Part shown: positions 18,004 to 26,133 of the stretch, piece by piece | Layout of the letters: every line of letters begins with the position of its first letter | How positions within the stretch are numbered: the stretch's first letter is position 1 | NCBI RefSeq assembly: GCF_016654015.1 | Contig: NZ_JAEPWM010000009.1 | Span: forward strand, 124,001 to 188,000 | Length of the DNA: 64,000 nt | Direction: 5' to 3' | From: Ramlibacter ginsenosidimutans | GTDB lineage: Bacteria; Pseudomonadota; Gammaproteobacteria; Burkholderiales; Burkholderiaceae_C | Notes under the pieces: generated by a model | The model's input: the letters and a program-made list of their open reading frames with translations, nothing else | Databases searched by the model: none | What the model was told of the DNA's origin: nothing | Made by a program: the position numbers and the translations under genes

Positions 18004-18019
18004 TTGACGTATGCGTCAA
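18004..18019. promoter_or_regulatory. Perfect palindrome in the etfB leader
   Basis: TTGACG-TATG-CGTCAA is a perfect 6+6 inverted repeat about 27 bases upstream of the etfB start. Its shape resembles operators of regulators of branched-chain amino acid or fatty-acid catabolism (such as the MerR-family LiuR), but that comparison is from memory and needs a motif search. Confidence 0.45.
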
Positions 18020-18083
18020 CCCTGAAATTCTATGTGGGGGACGCACCCCCACCCCCCCGGATCATGGGGGGAACACAAAAAAG

Positions 18084-18133
18084 AACGACCGTTCGTTTTT
18101 CTGGATTATAGGGCCGCAGGCGCGGCCGTCCAG
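18084..18133 (-). promoter_or_regulatory. Candidate etfB promoter with TetR-like operator
   Basis: On the minus strand a perfect TATAAT (18110-18105) is spaced 16 bases from TGGACG (18132-18127). Just downstream, at the expected start site, lies AACGA-CCGT-TCGTT (18084-18097), a quasi-palindrome flanked by A- and T-runs. A repressor bound there would block the promoter. A TetR-type acyl-CoA-responsive repressor would be plausible, but none is encoded nearby. Confidence 0.55.
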
Positions 18134-18238
18134 CGCATCGCGCGATTTCTTCGCGAGCGCCGATGCGGGTAAGTCAGGACCGGGCCCCTCAGGGCCGCCG
18201 CTTACAGTGCCCGCACACGAAGATCAGGAGTTCGGTCG

Positions 18239-19261
18239 ATGAAACGCAGTCTCCTCGCACTCGCCTCGTTCGGCTCCCTCGCCCTCTTCACCGCCGGCGC
18301 CGCGCACGCGCAGACGGTGCTGACGGTGTCCAGCTGGGTCCCACCCACGCACGCGCTCAGCGTCGCGCAGAAGGAGTGGTGCGACCTGGTCGAGAAGAAC
18401 GCGGCCGGCAAGGTCCGCTGCAACGTGCTCCCGCGCGCGGTCGCCAACCCGCCGGGCACCTACGACGCGGTGAAGAACGGCCTGGCGGACGTTTCCTTCA
18501 CCGTGCACGGCTACACGCCCGGGCGCTTCGTGCTCACGCAGATGGCGGAGTTCCCCTTCCTCGGCGACCAGTCCGAGCCGATCTCGGTGGCCTTCAACCG
18601 GGTCGCGATGAAGCACCCGCAGTTCCTGCAGGAGCACCAGGGCGTGCACGTGCTGGCCTTCTTCACGCACGGCCCCGGCATCGTGTTCAACACCAAGCGG
18701 CCCGTGACGAAGCTGGAGGACCTGCAGGGCCTCAAGTGGCGGGTGGGTGGCGGCATGGTCAACGAGATCGCCAAGGCGCTGGGCATGAACGTCACGCTCA
18801 AGCCCGCGCCCGACTCCTACGAGCTGCTCTCCGGCGGCGTCATGGACGGCACGCTCTTTCCCGCGGAGTCCATCGAGTCCTTCAAGATCGACAAGCTCAT
18901 CAAGTACGCGACCACCTTTCCCGGCGGCCTGTACAACACCAGCTTCGTCTTCATGATGAACCAGGCCACCTACGACAAGCTGGACCCGGCCGCGAAGAAG
19001 GCCGTGGATGCCGCTTCCGGCGAAGTCGCCGCGCGCATCATGGGCCGCAACTGGGACAAGGTGGACCGCCGGGCCTACGCGCTCATGCAGGCCAACAACG
19101 TGCAGGTCACCAAGGCCGACGCGAAGTTCGTCGCCGACGTGAAGGCGCGTACCGCCCCGCTCGAGCAGCGGTGGTTCGACGACGCGAAGGCCAAGGGCCT
19201 GCCGAACGCGGACAAGGTGCTCGCCGAGTTCCGCTCCGAGATCGCCAAGGCGTCGAAGTAG
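18239..19261 (+). CDS. dctP: TRAP transporter substrate-binding protein (DctP family)
   Basis: A 340-residue periplasmic binding protein for an organic acid, feeding a sodium-driven TRAP importer. Residues 1-25 are a signal peptide ending AGAAHAQ. The mature part begins TVLTVSSWVPPTHALSVAQK and has the DctP fold with GIVFNTKRPVTKLEDLQGLK and the substrate-carboxylate-binding Arg region KWRVGGGMVNE. Two residues separate its stop from the next start. The substrate is unknown; being divergent from the etf/acyl-CoA operon hints at a carboxylic acid degraded through CoA esters, which is inference. Confidence 0.93.
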   Translation: MKRSLLALASFGSLALFTAGAAHAQTVLTVSSWVPPTHALSVAQKEWCDLVEKNAAGKVRCNVLPRAVANPPGTYDAVKNGLADVSFTVHGYTPGRFVLTQMAEFPFLGDQSEPISVAFNRVAMKHPQFLQEHQGVHVLAFFTHGPGIVFNTKRPVTKLEDLQGLKWRVGGGMVNEIAKALGMNVTLKPAPDSYELLSGGVMDGTLFPAESIESFKIDKLIKYATTFPGGLYNTSFVFMMNQATYDKLDPAAKKAVDAASGEVAARIMGRNWDKVDRRAYALMQANNVQVTKADAKFVADVKARTAPLEQRWFDDAKAKGLPNADKVLAEFRSEIAKASK

Positions 19262-19262
19262 G

Positions 19263-19763
19263 GTGCCGTCGCTGCGCTTCGAGAAGATCCTCGCCCTGGC
19301 CTGCGGCTTCCTTTCGGCGGCCGCCCTCTTCGCCATCATGGCGCTCACCTTCTTCGACGTGGGCGGGCGCAAGCTGCTGGACAACTCCATCCCCGGGTCG
19401 CTGGAGCTCACCGAGCTGCTGATGGTGGTCGTGATCTTCGCCGCGCTGCCGCTGGTGTCGCTGCGCGGCGAACACGTGCTGTTCGACTCCTTCGACACGT
19501 ACCTCCCGCCGCGCGTGCTGCGCCTGCAGAAGGCGGTGATCGACCTGCTCATCGCCGTCGCGCTGCTGTCGCTCGCGGTGCTGATGTGGAAGACGGCAGG
19601 TGAATTCGCCGCCACCGGCGAGACCACCGCGCAGTTGAAGATCCCGAAAGCGCCCTTCCTCTACGGCATGGCCGTGCTGTGCGGCCTCGCGGGCGTGGTG
19701 CACCTGCGGCTGATCGCCCGGCCGCCGGCGGCGCTGGCCGAAGGCGAAGGCGTGGCGCTGTGA
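19263..19763 (+). CDS. dctQ: TRAP transporter small membrane subunit (DctQ family)
   Basis: A 166-residue four-helix membrane protein, the small permease subunit of the TRAP transporter. Hydrophobic segments lie at about 8-30, 45-65, 85-110 and 125-147, with the family run NSIPGSLELTELLMVVVIFA. It starts with GTG at 19263, one base after the dctP stop. It overlaps dctM by four bases (GTGA). Confidence 0.88.
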   Translation: MPSLRFEKILALACGFLSAAALFAIMALTFFDVGGRKLLDNSIPGSLELTELLMVVVIFAALPLVSLRGEHVLFDSFDTYLPPRVLRLQKAVIDLLIAVALLSLAVLMWKTAGEFAATGETTAQLKIPKAPFLYGMAVLCGLAGVVHLRLIARPPAALAEGEGVAL

Positions 19764-21052
19764 TCGCCGCGCTCGCCGGCTTCGCCCTCGTCTTCCTGCT
19801 GGCGGTGCTGCGCGTGCCGCTGTCCTTCGCCATGGGCGGGGTGGGCCTCGTCGGCATCGGCCTCACGCGCGGCTGGGAACCGGCGCTCGCCTCGACGGCG
19901 CAGGTCGTGTACGAGACCGGCTTCGCGTACACGCTGTCGGTGATCCCCCTGTTCATCCTGATGGGGAATTTCGTGGCGCGCGCCGGCCTGGCGCAGGAAC
20001 TGTTCGCCGCCGCCTACGCGTTCATCGGCCACCGGCGCGGCGGACTGGCGCACGCGACGGTCGCCGCCTGCGCGGGCTTCGGCGCCATCTGCGGCTCCTC
20101 CATCGCGACGGCCGCCACCATGGGCAAGGTCGCCTATCCGTCCATGAAGGAGCTGGGCTACAGCGACACGCTGTCCATGGGCGTGATCGCCGCCGGCGGC
20201 ACGCTGGGCATCATGATCCCGCCGTCCACCATCATGGTGATCTACGGGATCATCACCGAGACCAACATCGGCAAGCTGTTCGCCGCCGGCGTGATCCCCG
20301 GCCTGGCCTCGGCGGCGCTGATGATGGCGGGCATCGCCTGGATCACCGCCCGCGATCCCGCGCATGCACCCGCCGGCCCGCGCAGCTCCTGGCCCGAGCG
20401 GTGGAAGGCGCTGCGCGGCATCTGGGGCGTGCTGGTGCTGGTGATCGTGGTGCTGGGCGGCATCTACGGCGGCATCTTCACCGCCACCGAAGGCGCGGGC
20501 ATCGGCGCGGCGGGGGCGTTCCTGTTCGCGGTGGCGCGGCGGCGGCTGACGCTCGCGCAGCTCGCCGAAGTGCTGGTCGAGTCGGCGCGCACGACCGCGA
20601 TGCTGTTCACGCTGCTGATCGCGGCCACGCTGTTCGCCAACTTCGTCAACTTCACGAGCATGCCCGGGGACCTCAAGGCGCTCATCACCACCAGCGGGCT
20701 GTCGCCGCCGATGATCGTCGTGGCGATGATGGTGATCTACGTGATCCTCGGCACGGTGATGGAGGAACTGACGATGGTGCTGCTCACCATCCCGCTGTTC
20801 TTCCCCATCGTCACGGCCCTCGGCTACGACCCCGTGTGGTTCGGCGTGCTGATCGTGATGGTGGTGCAGATCGGCCTGATCTCGCCGCCCGTGGGCATGA
20901 ACATGTTCGTGCTCAACGCGCTGCTGCCCGGCGTAGGCCTGGGCGCGATCTACCGGGGCTGCTGGCCCTTCGTGTTCGTGCTGGTGCTGATGCTGGGACT
21001 GCTGATCGCGTTCCCGTCGCTGAGCCTCTGGCTGCCCTCGCTCATGCGCTGA
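19760..21052 (+). CDS. dctM: TRAP transporter large permease subunit (DctM family)
   Basis: A 430-residue, roughly 12-helix membrane protein that forms the ion-coupled transport pathway. DctM signatures include SVIPLFILMGNFVARAGLAQ, FGAICGSSIATAATMGKVAY, AGGTLGIMIPPSTIMVIYGI and QIGLISPPVGMNMFVLNAL. The GTG start at 19760 overlaps the dctQ stop as GTGA, indicating translational coupling. It converges with the MscS gene, with only 10 bases between the stops. Confidence 0.95.
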   Translation: MIAALAGFALVFLLAVLRVPLSFAMGGVGLVGIGLTRGWEPALASTAQVVYETGFAYTLSVIPLFILMGNFVARAGLAQELFAAAYAFIGHRRGGLAHATVAACAGFGAICGSSIATAATMGKVAYPSMKELGYSDTLSMGVIAAGGTLGIMIPPSTIMVIYGIITETNIGKLFAAGVIPGLASAALMMAGIAWITARDPAHAPAGPRSSWPERWKALRGIWGVLVLVIVVLGGIYGGIFTATEGAGIGAAGAFLFAVARRRLTLAQLAEVLVESARTTAMLFTLLIAATLFANFVNFTSMPGDLKALITTSGLSPPMIVVAMMVIYVILGTVMEELTMVLLTIPLFFPIVTALGYDPVWFGVLIVMVVQIGLISPPVGMNMFVLNALLPGVGLGAIYRGCWPFVFVLVLMLGLLIAFPSLSLWLPSLMR

Positions 21053-21062
21053 GCGCGCGCGC

Positions 21063-22367
21063 TCAGCCTCCCCGCGACAGCGTCGCGTCGTCCCTGGTGC
21101 CGCCGTCGGCCGACGGCAGCGCGGCGCCTGCCGCGGGCAGGATACGCAGGACGCGCTGCGGATAGGGGATGTCGATGCGCGCCTCGCGCAGCGCCCGCAG
21201 GATCTTGAGGTTCACGTCCGAGCGCACGTTCAGCGTGCCGTTCTGCGGGTCGTCGATCCAGAACAGCAGGCGGAAGTCCAGCCCGTCGTTGCCGAAAGTC
21301 GCCAGCCGCGCGGAGGGCGGCGGGTCGGCCAGCACGCGCTGGGTGCGCAGCGCCGCGTCGCACAGCAGCGCGATGACCTCGTCCGGATCGCTGTCGTAGC
21401 CCACCACGACCTCGGTGGAGACCAGCACCCGCGGATCGGCGATCGACAGGTTCTCCACCCGCTCGGAGATCAGCTTTTCGTTGGGCACCACCGAAGCGCG
21501 GCCGTCGGGTGCGCGGATCAGCGTGTAGCGGGTCTTGATGTCCGCGACCACGCCTTCGAAGCCATCCACCTTCACCGTGTCGCCGATGCGCAGGCTGCGC
21601 TCGGCCAGGATCACGAAGCCGCTCACGTAGTTGGCGGCCAGCTTCTGCAGGCCGAAGCCCAGGCCGACGCCCACCGCGCCGCCGAGCACCGACAGCGCGG
21701 TGAGGTCCACGCCCGCCACCGACAAGGCGAACAGGAAGCCGATGGTCAGCAGGGAAGCGCGCACGGCGTTGACGGCGACCTTGCGCAGCGACAGGTCGCT
21801 CACCGCATCGCGCAGCACCCGGCGTTCGAGCACGGCGGAGAACCACAGCGCGAGCACGAGCACCAGGCCCGAGGAGATGAGGCCCTGCACGATCCCGAGC
21901 AGGGTGACGCGCGTCTTGCCGAAGGTGAAGCGCACGTTGTCCATCTCCGTCATCACGGCGGGCAGCAGCCCCATGATCCAGAGCACCGCGGCGATCCAGG
22001 CCAGCCACGAGAACAGCGTCTCCATGCGCCGCGCCAGGTGCGAGCGCGGGAACACGAGCGGAAACACGCGCGCGAGCAGGCGGATGCCCGCGAGCGACAT
22101 CAGCACCGGCAGCGCCAGGCGCAGCAGCGGCACCGGCTGCAGGCCGCCGAGGATCTTGCGAGCGGCGTAGGTGAGGACCAGCGCGATCAGCGGAAACAGC
22201 AGCCCGTCGACGAGGTAGCGCCCGAACAGCACGGACTCCGGCGGCTGGCGCCGCCCCGACAGCCAGCAGATGCCGTAGGCCGCGGCCAGGCAGGCCACCA
22301 GGGTGAAGGTTTCCCAGCCGATGCCGCGGTGGTTGAGGGACCCGATCAGGTCGTCGAACTCGATCAT
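21063..22367 (-). CDS. MscS-family mechanosensitive ion channel
   Basis: A 434-residue inner-membrane channel that should open under membrane tension to release solutes. It has about five to six helices in the first 190 residues. The pore helix region ALSVLGGAVGVGLGFGLQKLAANYVSG is followed by the beta-domain signature SLRIGDTVKVDGFEGVVADI and RYTLIRAPDGRASVVPNEKL. It is larger than E. coli MscS (286 aa), with extra N-terminal helices as in the MscM/YnaI group. The ATG overlaps the enoyl-CoA hydratase stop (ATGA), an odd but common operon pairing. Confidence 0.93.
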   Translation of the reverse strand: MIEFDDLIGSLNHRGIGWETFTLVACLAAAYGICWLSGRRQPPESVLFGRYLVDGLLFPLIALVLTYAARKILGGLQPVPLLRLALPVLMSLAGIRLLARVFPLVFPRSHLARRMETLFSWLAWIAAVLWIMGLLPAVMTEMDNVRFTFGKTRVTLLGIVQGLISSGLVLVLALWFSAVLERRVLRDAVSDLSLRKVAVNAVRASLLTIGFLFALSVAGVDLTALSVLGGAVGVGLGFGLQKLAANYVSGFVILAERSLRIGDTVKVDGFEGVVADIKTRYTLIRAPDGRASVVPNEKLISERVENLSIADPRVLVSTEVVVGYDSDPDEVIALLCDAALRTQRVLADPPPSARLATFGNDGLDFRLLFWIDDPQNGTLNVRSDVNLKILRALREARIDIPYPQRVLRILPAAGAALPSADGGTRDDATLSRGG

Positions 22368-23152
22368 CCGGCCCGGCCCTTGTCCCCGCCGGGCTTGCGC
22401 TTCTCCGTGAACGCCGTGACGCCCTCGAGCGCGCAGGGCTCCATCATGTTCACCGCCATGGTCTGCGTGGCGAGCTGGTAGGCCGCGGCCACGCCCATCT
22501 CGCGCTGCCGGTAGAAGAGGTCCTTGCCCATGGCAAGCGCCACGCGCGGCTTGGCGAGGATGGCCTGCACCAGCCGTTCGACTTCCGCATCGAGCTGCTC
22601 CGGCGCGACCGCGTGGTTCACCAGGCCGCGCGCCTGCGCTTCCTGCGCGGAGATGAAGTCGCCGGTCACCAGCATCTCCATCGCCTGCTTGGGCGCCATG
22701 TTGCGCAGCAGGGGCACGCTGGGCGTGGAGCAGAACAGACCGTAGTTCACGCCGCTGACCGCGAAGCTCGCTTCGGTGGAGGCGACGGCCAGGTCGCATT
22801 GCGCCACCAGCTGGCAGCCCGCCGCCGTCGCGATGCCATGCACGCGGGCGATCACGGGCACGGGCAGCGCCTGCAACGCCAGCATCATGCGGCTGCAGCG
22901 GGCGAACAGGTCCTGGTAGTAGGCCAGCTCGGGCCGCGCGATCATTTCCTTCAGGTGGTGCCCCGCGCAGAACGCCTTGCCGGCGCCCGCGAGCACCAGC
23001 ACGCGCACCGATTCGTCGCCGGCGAGCCGGTCCAGCGCAGCCTGCAGGGCCTGCAGCACTTCCTCGCTCAGGGCATTGAAACTGGCGGGCCGGTTCAGCG
23101 TGAGCGTGACCACCCCGCGCGCATCGCGCGCCTCGATCAGCGGCTGCTCCAT
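22364..23152 (-). CDS. Enoyl-CoA hydratase/isomerase family protein
   Basis: A 262-residue crotonase-fold protein. The oxyanion-hole motifs are present (AFCAGHHLKEM and HGIATAAGCQLVAQCDLAVA). In the second, the Glu expected for a canonical hydratase is not evident, as in the ECHDC3-like group of enoyl-CoA hydratase domain proteins. Hydratase activity is therefore uncertain. The ATG at 23152 follows AGGAGGG on the minus strand. It sits between a deacetylase-like gene and an overlapping MscS gene. Confidence 0.9.
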   Translation of the reverse strand: MEQPLIEARDARGVVTLTLNRPASFNALSEEVLQALQAALDRLAGDESVRVLVLAGAGKAFCAGHHLKEMIARPELAYYQDLFARCSRMMLALQALPVPVIARVHGIATAAGCQLVAQCDLAVASTEASFAVSGVNYGLFCSTPSVPLLRNMAPKQAMEMLVTGDFISAQEAQARGLVNHAVAPEQLDAEVERLVQAILAKPRVALAMGKDLFYRQREMGVAAAYQLATQTMAVNMMEPCALEGVTAFTEKRKPGGDKGRAG

Positions 23153-23180
23153 CGCAGCACCCTCCTCGTGTCGTTCTTGT

Positions 23181-24134
23181 TCAGACCTGCGCCAGCACGC
23201 GCACGTGCGCCTCGACGCTGCGACCCAGCGCATCGAGGTTGTAGCCGCCCTCCAGCGAGGACACGATGCGGCCCTTCGCGTGGCGGCTCGCGACATCCAT
23301 CAGCTGCCGCGTGATCCACGCGTAGTCGGCCTCGACCAGGCCCAGCTGGCCGAGGTCGTCTTCGCGGTGCGCGTCGAAACCGGCGCTCACGAAGATCATC
23401 TCCGGCCGGAATTCTTCCAGCCGGGGCAGCCAGTGTTTCTGGATCAGCTCGCGGATGGCCGGGCCCTTCGTGTACGCGGGCACGGGCAGGTTCACCATGT
23501 TGGCCGCGTGCGCGTCGAAGCCGCTGTAGGGATAGAACGGGTGCTGGAAGATGCCCACCATCAGCACGCGCTCGTCGCCGGAGAGGATGTCCTCGGTGCC
23601 GTTGCCGTGGTGCACGTCGAAATCCACCACCGCAACGCGCTGCAGGCCGTGGCGCTCCAGCGCGTAGCGCGCCGCAATGGCAATGCTGTTGAACACGCAG
23701 AAGCCCATGGCCCGGGCGCGCGTGGCATGGTGCCCCGGCGGCCGCACGGCGCAGAACGCGTTCTCCAGCTCGCCCGCGATCACCGCGTCGGTGGCCGCGA
23801 TGGCGGCGCCGGAGGCGCGCAGGACGGCGTTGAGCGTGTGGCGGTTCATCGCCGTGTCGGGATCGATGTGCACCAGGCTGGAGCCGCCGGCTTCTTCCTG
23901 CTGCCGCAGTTCCTCGGCCAGCCCGATGATGGAGGCGACGTGCATGCGGTCATGCGCCAGTTCCACGATCTCGGGACTCGCCAGCGGCGCCTCGCGGCGG
24001 TCCACCACGTCCAGCAGGCCGGAGGCCAGCATGCGGTCCTCGATGGCGTCCAGTCGCTGGGGGCACTCGGGGTGCCCGCGCCCCATGTCGTGTTTCCTGC
24101 AGTCCGGGTGTGTGAAATAGCCGGTCTTCAACAT
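23181..24134 (-). CDS. Histone deacetylase-family hydrolase
   Basis: A 317-residue zinc-dependent deacetylase of the class II HDAC/acetylpolyamine amidohydrolase superfamily. It carries CAVRPPGHHATRARAMGFC (tandem His), VAVVDFDVHHGNGTED (zinc ligands Asp and His), MIFVSAGFDAHREDDLG (third zinc ligand) and SLEGGYNLDALGRSV with the catalytic-type Tyr. The natural substrate could be acetylated polyamines, protein lysine or other amides. The ATG at 24134 is divergent from moxR, with 44 bases between starts. Confidence 0.94.
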   Translation of the reverse strand: MLKTGYFTHPDCRKHDMGRGHPECPQRLDAIEDRMLASGLLDVVDRREAPLASPEIVELAHDRMHVASIIGLAEELRQQEEAGGSSLVHIDPDTAMNRHTLNAVLRASGAAIAATDAVIAGELENAFCAVRPPGHHATRARAMGFCVFNSIAIAARYALERHGLQRVAVVDFDVHHGNGTEDILSGDERVLMVGIFQHPFYPYSGFDAHAANMVNLPVPAYTKGPAIRELIQKHWLPRLEEFRPEMIFVSAGFDAHREDDLGQLGLVEADYAWITRQLMDVASRHAKGRIVSSLEGGYNLDALGRSVEAHVRVLAQV

Positions 24135-24178
24135 GCCTTGCCTCGGCGTCCGCCCAATATCGGATAAGGTCGTGCTTG

Positions 24179-25099
24179 ATGGAAGCACGACAAAAACTCC
24201 AAACGCTCCTTGCCCAGCTTAACACGGTGATCGTCGGGAAGCCGGCCCAGGTGCGCGACTGCGTGGCCTGCCTGCTGGCGGGGGGACACCTGCTGATCGA
24301 GGACGTCCCGGGGGTGGGCAAGACCACCCTCGCCCATGCCCTGGCCCGCGCGTTCGGCCTGCAGTTCTCGCGCGTGCAGTTCACGGCGGACCTGATGCCC
24401 AGCGACCTGTCCGGCGTGTCGGTGTACGACCGCGGCAAGGAGGGCTTCGTGTTCCACCCGGGCCCCATCTTCGCGCAGGTGCTGCTGGCCGACGAGATCA
24501 ACCGGGCCAGCCCGAAGACGCAGAGCGCGCTGCTCGAAGCCATGGAGGAGAAACAGGTCACGGTCGAAGGCGCGACGCGCGCCCTGCCCTCCCCCTTCTT
24601 CGTGATCGCGACGCAGAATCCGCATGACCAGCTGGGCACCTTCGCCCTGCCGGAGTCGCAACTGGACCGCTTCCTCATGCGCATCTCGCTGGGCTACCCC
24701 GACCGCGCGGCGGAGCGCGCCTTGTATGCGGGAGCGGACCGGCGCGAGATGGTGGAGCGCCTGGGCAACACCTTGTCGCCCATCGAGCTGCAGGTGCTGC
24801 AGCAGCAGGCCATGGACATCCATGCGGCCGATCCGCTGCTCGACTACGTGCAGGACCTGGTGGCCGCCACGCGTTCGGGCCGCTGGTTCCTGCAGGGCCT
24901 GAGCCCGCGCGCAGGCATCGCCGTGCTGCGCGCGGCCAAGGCGCAGGCCCTGCTGTCCGGACGCGACTACGTGGCGCCCGACGACGTGCAGGCGATCTTC
25001 CCGCAGACCGTGGCGCACCGCCTCATCCCGGTCGGCGATGCCGGCCGCGGGCCGGTCGAACAGGTGCGCGCGATGGTGGAGGCGGTGCCGCTGCCATGA
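24179..25099 (+). CDS. MoxR-family AAA+ ATPase
   Basis: A 306-residue AAA+ chaperone-like ATPase. Walker A is DVPGVGKTTLAHAL and Walker B is LLADEINRASPKTQSALLEA. TQNPHDQLGTFALPESQLDRF contains sensor 1 and the arginine-finger region. MoxR proteins usually act with DUF58 and transglutaminase partners in envelope or enzyme-maturation roles; both partners follow here. The start overlaps no other gene, and the stop overlaps the DUF58 start (ATGA). Confidence 0.95.
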   Translation: MEARQKLQTLLAQLNTVIVGKPAQVRDCVACLLAGGHLLIEDVPGVGKTTLAHALARAFGLQFSRVQFTADLMPSDLSGVSVYDRGKEGFVFHPGPIFAQVLLADEINRASPKTQSALLEAMEEKQVTVEGATRALPSPFFVIATQNPHDQLGTFALPESQLDRFLMRISLGYPDRAAERALYAGADRREMVERLGNTLSPIELQVLQQQAMDIHAADPLLDYVQDLVAATRSGRWFLQGLSPRAGIAVLRAAKAQALLSGRDYVAPDDVQAIFPQTVAHRLIPVGDAGRGPVEQVRAMVEAVPLP

Positions 25100-26133
25100 G
25101 CAGCGTCCAGGGTTCGGCCTGGCCCGCCGAGCGCGGGCCGCTCACGCCCGACGCGCAAGCCCCGGCGCTCAACCCGGTGGCGTTCGCGCGGCGGCGCTTC
25201 CGCGCCTGGTGGCAGGCGCGGCTGCCGCACTCCGACACGATGACGCTGACCCAGCGCAACGTGTACATCCTCCCCACGCGCCCAGGGTTCATGCTTGCAG
25301 GGACGCTGCTGGTGCTGCTGGTGGGATCGATCAACTACCAGCTGAACCTCGGCTACTTGCTGACCTTCCTGCTGGCCGGCTGCGCGATCGTCGGCATGCA
25401 CGTGTCCCATGCCACGCTGCGCGGCCTCACGCTGGCGCTGATGCAGCCGCCGCCGCAGTTCGCCGGCGCCAGCGCCCCGCTGACCGTCACCCTGGCCAAC
25501 GCCCGCGCGAGCACGCGCTACGGCATCGGCCTGGCCGTGCTGGACGCGACGCAGGACGACCGCTGGGCCTGGACCGACGTGCCGCCGCAGGGCAGTTGCA
25601 CCGTGCAGGTCGCCTTCCGGCCGCAGCGGCGCGGACTGCATCGCGTGCCGCCGCTGACGGCGGAGACGCGCTTTCCGCTGGGCACCTTCCGCGTGTGGAC
25701 CGTGTGGCGGCCGGCGGCGCAGGTGCTCGTGTATCCGGCGCCCGAGGCGCATCCGCCGCCGCTGCCGGCCGGCGAGCCGCGCTCGGGCGGCCCCGCGGCG
25801 CTGCGTCGCGCGCAGGGCACGGGCGAGTTCGAGGGCGTGCGAGCGTACCGGCGCGGCGACCCCATGAAGCTGGTGGTCTGGAAGAAGGCGGCCCGCAGCG
25901 GCGAGCTCGTGAGCCGCGACACCCTGCAGGCGCAGCGCGTGGAGCTGTGGCTCGACTACCGCCAGTGCGGGGTTGCCGATCCCGAGGGCCGGCTCGCCCG
26001 GCTGGCGGCCTGGGTCTTGCAGGCGGACCGGCTGGGCCTGGACTACGGCCTGCGCCTGCCTGGCCAGGAGGTCGAACCGGGCGCGGGCGAGGCGCACAAG
26101 CGCCGCTGCCTGGAGGCGCTGGCGCTGTGCTGA
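25096..26133 (+). CDS. DUF58 domain-containing membrane protein
   Basis: A 345-residue protein with two adjacent membrane helices near residues 65-105 (GFMLAGTLLVLLVGSINYQL, YLLTFLLAGCAIVGMHVSHA). A beta-rich region follows, then the DUF58 signature EFEGVRAYRRGDPMKLVVWK and KAARSGELVSRD. DUF58 proteins have a vWA-like fold and are coded beside MoxR ATPases. It is coupled to moxR (ATGA overlap) and to the next gene (GTGCTGA overlap). Confidence 0.92.
   Translation: MSSVQGSAWPAERGPLTPDAQAPALNPVAFARRRFRAWWQARLPHSDTMTLTQRNVYILPTRPGFMLAGTLLVLLVGSINYQLNLGYLLTFLLAGCAIVGMHVSHATLRGLTLALMQPPPQFAGASAPLTVTLANARASTRYGIGLAVLDATQDDRWAWTDVPPQGSCTVQVAFRPQRRGLHRVPPLTAETRFPLGTFRVWTVWRPAAQVLVYPAPEAHPPPLPAGEPRSGGPAALRRAQGTGEFEGVRAYRRGDPMKLVVWKKAARSGELVSRDTLQAQRVELWLDYRQCGVADPEGRLARLAAWVLQADRLGLDYGLRLPGQEVEPGAGEAHKRRCLEALALC

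Noticed and set aside
17978..18076. N-terminal extension of etfB starting at 18052
   Set aside because: The 25 extra residues have no ETF-beta homology; the ATG at 17977 has a good ribosome site and the conserved MKVLVPVKR start.
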